Part shown: positions 38,435 to 43,292 of the stretch, piece by piece
Numbering within the stretch: the stretch's first letter is position 1
Layout of the letters: each line of letters starts with the position of its first letter
Assembly: GCA_964517175.1 (NCBI GenBank)
Contig: CAZFBU010000013.1
Location: forward strand, 1-43,292
Length of the DNA stretch: 43,292 nt
Source: JADJNW01 sp964517175
GTDB taxonomy: Bacteria; Bacteroidota; Bacteroidia; Chitinophagales; Saprospiraceae
Direction of reading: 5' to 3'
Translations under genes and position numbers: made by a program
Notes under the pieces: generated by a model
The model's input: the letters and a program-made list of their open reading frames with translations, nothing else
What the model was told of the DNA's origin: nothing
The model's database searches: none

Positions 38435-41400
38435 ATGACAAAAATCTACGAGAGGTCGTTTTCAATGCGGCGTATATGTTCCGCAATTAAAAGGATGAAA
38501 AAGAACACCTGTTTTTTTATTTTCAACCGAAGCGTCCTGGCTACACTGGCGCTGTTATTCATCTCCGGGGTGGTTCTTTCGCTGCACGCCCAGTCTTTCC
38601 CAGTCGAAATCGAGACGTTGCCCACCGGCAAAAAGATCATTATTACCTACAAGGTGAAAATTGTCAAGCCGCTTGATCCGCGCACCACGCTCACGGTCTC
38701 CGACCAGGCATTTCTATCGGCAGATGACTATGGCACCCTTTTCAGCAACGACCCCGATACGCCGGAGGCAGATGACGCTACACTTACCTCGGTTTTGGGC
38801 TGCAATATAAGCAGTATCACAGCCGGCGTGCCGTTTTGTGGCAACGATAACCAGTACAGCGTTGACGTGACTGTTTTGCAAACTGAAGATGCGCCCCTCA
38901 CTGGAAATCTGGTGATGGAAGCCGGCGGGCAAATCTTTGAAACACCCGTTGCGCCCGATCAAACCGCGCAGTTGCTCACGATTTCGCTTCCCGCAAATGG
39001 GGACACGGTGGATGTGCGTGCCTACTACTCGGAACTGCCCGAGTGCGAACTGCTGGTTGAAGATTTGTTCATCGCGCCCAAAGGCTGCGGTATCATTGGC
39101 AACCGCGTATGGGAAGACCTCAACGGCGACGGCATCCAGAATGACGGCTCAGGCGGCATCGCCAATGTGTCGGTGACACTGCTGGACTGCACCGATCAGC
39201 CGGTTACCCAAACATTGACGGACGAAAACGGCAATTACCGCTTTACGGAACTGCCGCCGGGCGATTACAAACTTCGCTTTAATCTTTCAACCGCCTCACC
39301 CATCTTTGCCAGCGCCGTATTCACAATGCCGGGCGCGGCGGAGGATGATTTTGATTCGGATGTGAATCCCGCAACCGGCGAAACCCCTTGCTTCAACCTG
39401 GAAGCCGGCGAGCAAAATTTTAACTGGGATGCCGGGCTGTACGTGCCGGGGCAAATTGGCAACCTGGTCTGGGTGGACCAGAACCGGAATAATGTTTATG
39501 ACCCGGCTGTCGATACCCCCCTGGGCGGCGTTCGTGTGCGCCTGTACCATTGCAGCGACACACTAGGCACTGCCCCCATTGCCACGCAAACAACCGGGGG
39601 TAATGGTATTTATTTATTTTCAAACTTGCCGCCAGGCAGCTACAAAGTTCGGTTTGATATGCCTACGACGGGCGTTTACGAGCGCATCGTGCCAAATATA
39701 GGGCCGGACGACCGCGACAGCGATGCCGACTTTGACGGCTTCACGGGCTGTTATACGATACAGTCGCGATCGCAAAACCTGACCGTCGATGCGGGCTACT
39801 TGTTTTGTCCGCCGGGCATCAATATGGTGTGCCGTGGCAGTGTCAATGTGAATATGGGACCCAGTTGCGAAATTGTCGTTACGCCGGCAATGCTACTCAC
39901 CGTTGCGCCGCCCTGCCCCGACAAATATGAGGTGCGCATTCGGGGCGAAGATGGCAGAAACATTGGCAATACGCTGACCAGCGAACACGTGGGCAAAACC
40001 TTGCAGGCAACCGTCATCGATAGTCAGACGGGCAATTCCTGTTCCACGGACATCACCATTTTTGATCAGCGTGCTCCCGAAATTACCTGCCCGCCGAATA
40101 CCAACCAGGCGCAGTATGCCCAGCAGGTGCAGTTGATTGCCGGCACGTTGGCCAGCATTCTTGGCTCTGCGAACCTGTCGGGAATCAGTTGCTTTCAGCC
40201 GGTGGTAAGCCCCGGTGGTGGTCCGCATTATTATGAATTATACACCTTTACCGTAACCGAAGATGATGTCTATACCTTTGAATTGTCGGCGGAATTTGGC
40301 GAGGGCGGCGCGCTGCTTTTTCTCGGCGAATTGAATGGCGGCAACCTCTCCTGCCAGAATATACTTGCCCAAAGCTATAAAAGTTTCACTACCGGTATTT
40401 ACTTTACTGATCTCAACCCGATCACGCGCATCACTCAGCAACTGCGGGCGGGCGAGACCTATACGTTGGTGACCACTTCGCGCGAACCATTGGAAACCGG
40501 CGCTTATTTCTGGGCGGCGTACAGCGATAGCAACGGGCGAATTTCCGGTATTCAGCTTATTGATACCCAGGCGAGGTACGATCTGATTTGCAATGACATC
40601 AATCAAATCCTCAACAATCCGCAAAGCCTTGCCTACGTTGGAGCACCCGTCGCAATGGACAATTGTGAAGTAGCAGATGTTACCTTCACCGATGTTTTGA
40701 ATGCCGGCAATGATTGCACCGGCGACATCATTACCCGCACCTTCACGGCGACGGATCCTTCCGGAAATACGACGCAATGTTCGCAAATTATCAGNNNNNN
40801 NNNNNNNNNNNNNNNNNNNNNNNNNNNNNNNNNNNNNNNNNNNNNNNNNNNNNNNNNNNNNNNNNNNNNNNNNNNNNNNNNNNNNNNNNNNNNNTTTGTG
40901 GATATTAACTGCTGCGATACCGACAGCTCTGTTTATGTTGAATTGCGAGTGATCGACAAGGCAGGAAATTTCAACGAATGCATCGTAAATGTGATTGTGA
41001 CGGACATGATTCGCCCGTTTTGCATTGCGCCGCCGCCCGTTTCGGTCACTTGTACGTCGCTGCCGGATATGTTTAATCCTTATGATACGACACAACTGCG
41101 GCAACTGTTTGGAGTAGCTACGCCAACCGATAACTGTATAGCCACCTGGGAAGAACTGGCACCTACGGTCAATCTGGACGATTGCAAGGTCGGTAATATC
41201 ATCCGGCGCTTTCGTACCACGGATCGCGCCGGTAATACATCCGTGAATACCTGTCAGCAGATTATTACGATCACAAAGGTTAACAATTATACGATCAAGT
41301 TTCCAAAAGACACTGATGTGCAGTGTGGCATGGTCTCAGCGGATACGCTCGTGGTGAATGCGGTTGCCTGTGACCAAATGTCGGTCAGTGTTTCGGAAGA

Positions 41401-43292
41401 AACCTTTTCGCCGGTAGGAGACGAATGCTACCGCATTTTCCGCACGTATCGGGTGATCAATTTTTGCGAATATGACGGCGTTTCGCCGCCTATCGTCATT
41501 GGTCGGGATGAAGATTGCGACAATCGTTCGGGTGATGAGGATATCTGGGTGTTGCGTCGTCCCAACAATACGTTCATTGATCGCAATGATTCGGAAACGG
41601 ATAACATTCCGGCAGCCAACCAACGCGGTTGCAGCCCCACCAATCCGAGGGGTTACTGGCGCACGGCAACTTCCATCGGTTATTGGCAATATACCCAGAT
41701 TATTCGGGTTTATGATACCATTGCGCCGGAAGTGATGGTTGTAGCGCCATCGCCTTTCTGCTCGAATAACCAAAACTGCAATGCACCGGTAAATGTGCCT
41801 TTCGTCATTACAGAAGGTTGTACCCCCAATTCGGTCAACATTCAGGTAACGGTCGATATTGGCGATGATGGCGTCACGGATGGCAACTTAGCCAGCTTCG
41901 GCGCTACGCTGACGGGCATCAACCCGAATTATCAGATCAGTGGCAATTTCCAGCAGGGCAAGCACGCATTCCGCGTACGGGTGTCGGATGGTTGTGGGAA
42001 TGAGCGCGTACGTCGCATACCGTTTGAAGTGGCAGATTGCAAAGCGCCGGAGCCGATATGCGTAGATGAGCGTACCGTAAATTTGCTGGTCATTAAGCCT
42101 CCGCGCGATATAAATGGGGATGGCATCCCGGATGCGGGAGCGGCCATCTTGCGCGTTGCCGATTTTGTGAATGGCGTTACAGTTGATTGTTCAGAGCCGA
42201 TTCGCTATTCGATCAATAAAGTGGGCGAATTGCCAAATATCAACCGGGATAGCATCATCGTAACCTGTAGCGACCTCGGCGCGCCGATTTTTGTTGAAAT
42301 TTATGCCTGGGATAGCGCTACGAATCCCTACGCCATTCAACCCAATGGCATTATCGGTGGTCCGAATTATGGTTTTTGCACGGCTTCCGTGCTGGTTTCT
42401 GATGAAACGCTGGGGGCATGTATTCCGCCAAAAGAAGGTCGGGTGACGGGTATTGTAAAAACCGAGCGTAACAAACCGCTGGAGGGCGCGATGGTATCTC
42501 TGAGCGGGCAATCCGCTTCTACTACCTACACGGTGCTGGACGGTACGTACGGATTCAGCGAGCTGGAAGAAGGGTACGACTACACCCTGACGCCCTTATT
42601 CGACGAAAATCACAGAAATGGTGTTTCAACAATTGATATTATTTTGATAACCAGGCATATACTAGGCGTGGAGCCGTTGAACTCTCCTTATAAAATGATC
42701 GCCGCCGATGTAAATTCTTCCAAAAACATTTCCATTCTCGACCTGATCGAGGTACGGAAGCTGATTCTGGGCATTGATAACGCTTTTGCCAGCAATACCA
42801 GTTGGCGATTTGTGCGCTCCGCCTACAATTTTCCTGTGCAAACGAACCCCTGGTTTGAAGCATTTCCGGAAGTAATCAGCATCAACGATCTGGCCGGAAC
42901 GATGGGCAATGCCAATTTTGTTGCCATCAAGATCGGGGATATGGACCTGAGTGCCAGCACAACCGAGACGGCACTCACCGAAGCGGAGCCAAGAAACAGG
43001 GCGGGCAATTTTGCTTTTGCTGTTGAAGACCGCGAACTACGCGCCGGAGAAACCTACGTTGTGGACGTAGAAGCGGATATTTCGGGTATCCAGGGGTATC
43101 AACTGACATTTGCGTTTGATCCGGCAGTGCTGGCATTGGAGGACATGGCATACGACCGGGCGCAGGAAGAAAACTTTGGACTCTTTGCGGTGGATCAGGG
43201 CTTTGTGACAACCAGTTGGCATGAACTTCCGGCACAGCGCCATCTCAACGACCGGCAGGCGCGGCTCTTCAGTTTCGTTTTTCGCGCCAGGC
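38435..43292 (+). CDS. Very large secreted multi-domain surface protein (SdrD-B, HYR-like, dockerin-like, cohesin-like), C-terminus beyond the window
   Basis: At least 1619 codons, open to the window end. ATGs at 38435, 38465 and 38495 are all in frame; the third (MKKNTCFFIF) starts the best signal peptide, ending LSLHAQ. Domains in order: a beta-rich part; two SdrD B-like repeats (GNRVWEDLNGDGIQNDG and GNLVWVDQNRNNVYDPAVD, each with an NYRF/IYLF...LPPGxYK strand); a region with HYR-like ends (ATDPSGNTTQCSQII, TTDRAGNTSVNTC); Cys-rich domains; a carboxypeptidase-regulatory-like segment (VTGIVKTERNKPLEGAMVSLSG); a dockerin-like pair (NGVSTIDIILITRHILG and DVNSSKNISILDLIEVRKLILG); and the start of a cohesin-like domain (VEADISGIQGYQLTFAFDP). 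A T9SS sorting domain is likely beyond the edge. A 100-N gap lies at 40795-40894 and keeps the frame as drawn. Confidence 0.88.
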   Translation, partial: MTKIYERSFSMRRICSAIKRMKKNTCFFIFNRSVLATLALLFISGVVLSLHAQSFPVEIETLPTGKKIIITYKVKIVKPLDPRTTLTVSDQAFLSADDYGTLFSNDPDTPEADDATLTSVLGCNISSITAGVPFCGNDNQYSVDVTVLQTEDAPLTGNLVMEAGGQIFETPVAPDQTAQLLTISLPANGDTVDVRAYYSELPECELLVEDLFIAPKGCGIIGNRVWEDLNGDGIQNDGSGGIANVSVTLLDCTDQPVTQTLTDENGNYRFTELPPGDYKLRFNLSTASPIFASAVFTMPGAAEDDFDSDVNPATGETPCFNLEAGEQNFNWDAGLYVPGQIGNLVWVDQNRNNVYDPAVDTPLGGVRVRLYHCSDTLGTAPIATQTTGGNGIYLFSNLPPGSYKVRFDMPTTGVYERIVPNIGPDDRDSDADFDGFTGCYTIQSRSQNLTVDAGYLFCPPGINMVCRGSVNVNMGPSCEIVVTPAMLLTVAPPCPDKYEVRIRGEDGRNIGNTLTSEHVGKTLQATVIDSQTGNSCSTDITIFDQRAPEITCPPNTNQAQYAQQVQLIAGTLASILGSANLSGISCFQPVVSPGGGPHYYELYTFTVTEDDVYTFELSAEFGEGGALLFLGELNGGNLSCQNILAQSYKSFTTGIYFTDLNPITRITQQLRAGETYTLVTTSREPLETGAYFWAAYSDSNGRISGIQLIDTQARYDLICNDINQILNNPQSLAYVGAPVAMDNCEVADVTFTDVLNAGNDCTGDIITRTFTATDPSGNTTQCSQIIXXXXXXXXXXXXXXXXXXXXXXXXXXXXXXXXXXFVDINCCDTDSSVYVELRVIDKAGNFNECIVNVIVTDMIRPFCIAPPPVSVTCTSLPDMFNPYDTTQLRQLFGVATPTDNCIATWEELAPTVNLDDCKVGNIIRRFRTTDRAGNTSVNTCQQIITITKVNNYTIKFPKDTDVQCGMVSADTLVVNAVACDQMSVSVSEETFSPVGDECYRIFRTYRVINFCEYDGVSPPIVIGRDEDCDNRSGDEDIWVLRRPNNTFIDRNDSETDNIPAANQRGCSPTNPRGYWRTATSIGYWQYTQIIRVYDTIAPEVMVVAPSPFCSNNQNCNAPVNVPFVITEGCTPNSVNIQVTVDIGDDGVTDGNLASFGATLTGINPNYQISGNFQQGKHAFRVRVSDGCGNERVRRIPFEVADCKAPEPICVDERTVNLLVIKPPRDINGDGIPDAGAAILRVADFVNGVTVDCSEPIRYSINKVGELPNINRDSIIVTCSDLGAPIFVEIYAWDSATNPYAIQPNGIIGGPNYGFCTASVLVSDETLGACIPPKEGRVTGIVKTERNKPLEGAMVSLSGQSASTTYTVLDGTYGFSELEEGYDYTLTPLFDENHRNGVSTIDIILITRHILGVEPLNSPYKMIAADVNSSKNISILDLIEVRKLILGIDNAFASNTSWRFVRSAYNFPVQTNPWFEAFPEVISINDLAGTMGNANFVAIKIGDMDLSASTTETALTEAEPRNRAGNFAFAVEDRELRAGETYVVDVEADISGIQGYQLTFAFDPAVLALEDMAYDRAQEENFGLFAVDQGFVTTSWHELPAQRHLNDRQARLFSFVFRAR
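40795..40894. other. Assembly gap (100 N)
   Basis: Exactly 100 N inside the large surface-protein gene, within the HYR-like repeats; the true length is unknown and repeat copies may be missing. Confidence 0.98.

Overview
The window looks like part of a draft genome or MAG scaffold from a member of the Bacteroidota, most like the Saprospiraceae/Lewinella-type lineages. The reasons are: promoter-like sites of the Bacteroidota type (TTG, 19-20 bases, TAnnTTTG); families typical of that phylum (DUF5916 outer-membrane protein, DUF4230, DUF3108, a large SdrD-B/HYR/dockerin-like surface protein); and a uppS-bamA pair. Three runs of exactly 100 N (10082-10181, 36433-36532, 40795-40894) are scaffold gaps of unknown true size.

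Layout. 1-7.4 kb: start of gltX (cut by the window edge), moaA, a lipoprotein esterase, a DUF5916 protein, a two-gene nucleotidyltransferase module that looks inserted at the 3' end of the DUF5916 gene, and recX. 7.5-14.7 kb: mscS, a tRNA with CAT anticodon, ogt, a truncated lipoprotein, a POT peptide transporter, rhodanese, DUF4230, a DUF3108/flippase-like gene pair, and an IS3 orfA remnant. 14.7-20.8 kb: the rimP-nusA-infB translation/transcription cluster, with a promoter followed by a hairpin and T-tract in front of rimP, and a DsbA-like oxidoreductase upstream. 20.9-24.4 kb: a small defence islet. It has an antitoxin/PIN pair whose toxin carries an internal stop, a TPR fragment, and a CBASS operon (cap15 effector, CD-NTase, E2-like protein). 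The E2 gene appears to be split by a one-base frameshift from a C-terminal SEC-C part.

24.7-38 kb: mostly housekeeping: tryptophan-dioxygenase-like protein, FluC/CrcB, WecA/TagO-type glycosyl-phosphotransferase, M3 oligoendopeptidase, uppS, bamA, a 55-residue membrane protein, rsgA, HIT, YqhA-family protein, solitary adenine methylase, and a metallo-beta-lactamase/beta-CASP protein. Several dispersed non-coding repeats lie between them, including a 183-bp TTAA-flanked miniature element whose empty site can be read in a second copy of the host repeat. 38.4-43.3 kb: a very large secreted multi-domain protein, cut by the window end and preceded by two promoter-like sites.

The most interesting points are the compact E2-only CBASS with its frameshift and Cap15 effector, the 26-bp gene-end duplication that brackets the nucleotidyltransferase module, the TTAA element with its empty site, and the possible attenuator in front of rimP-nusA-infB. 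All functional calls come from reading the sequence; no database search was run.
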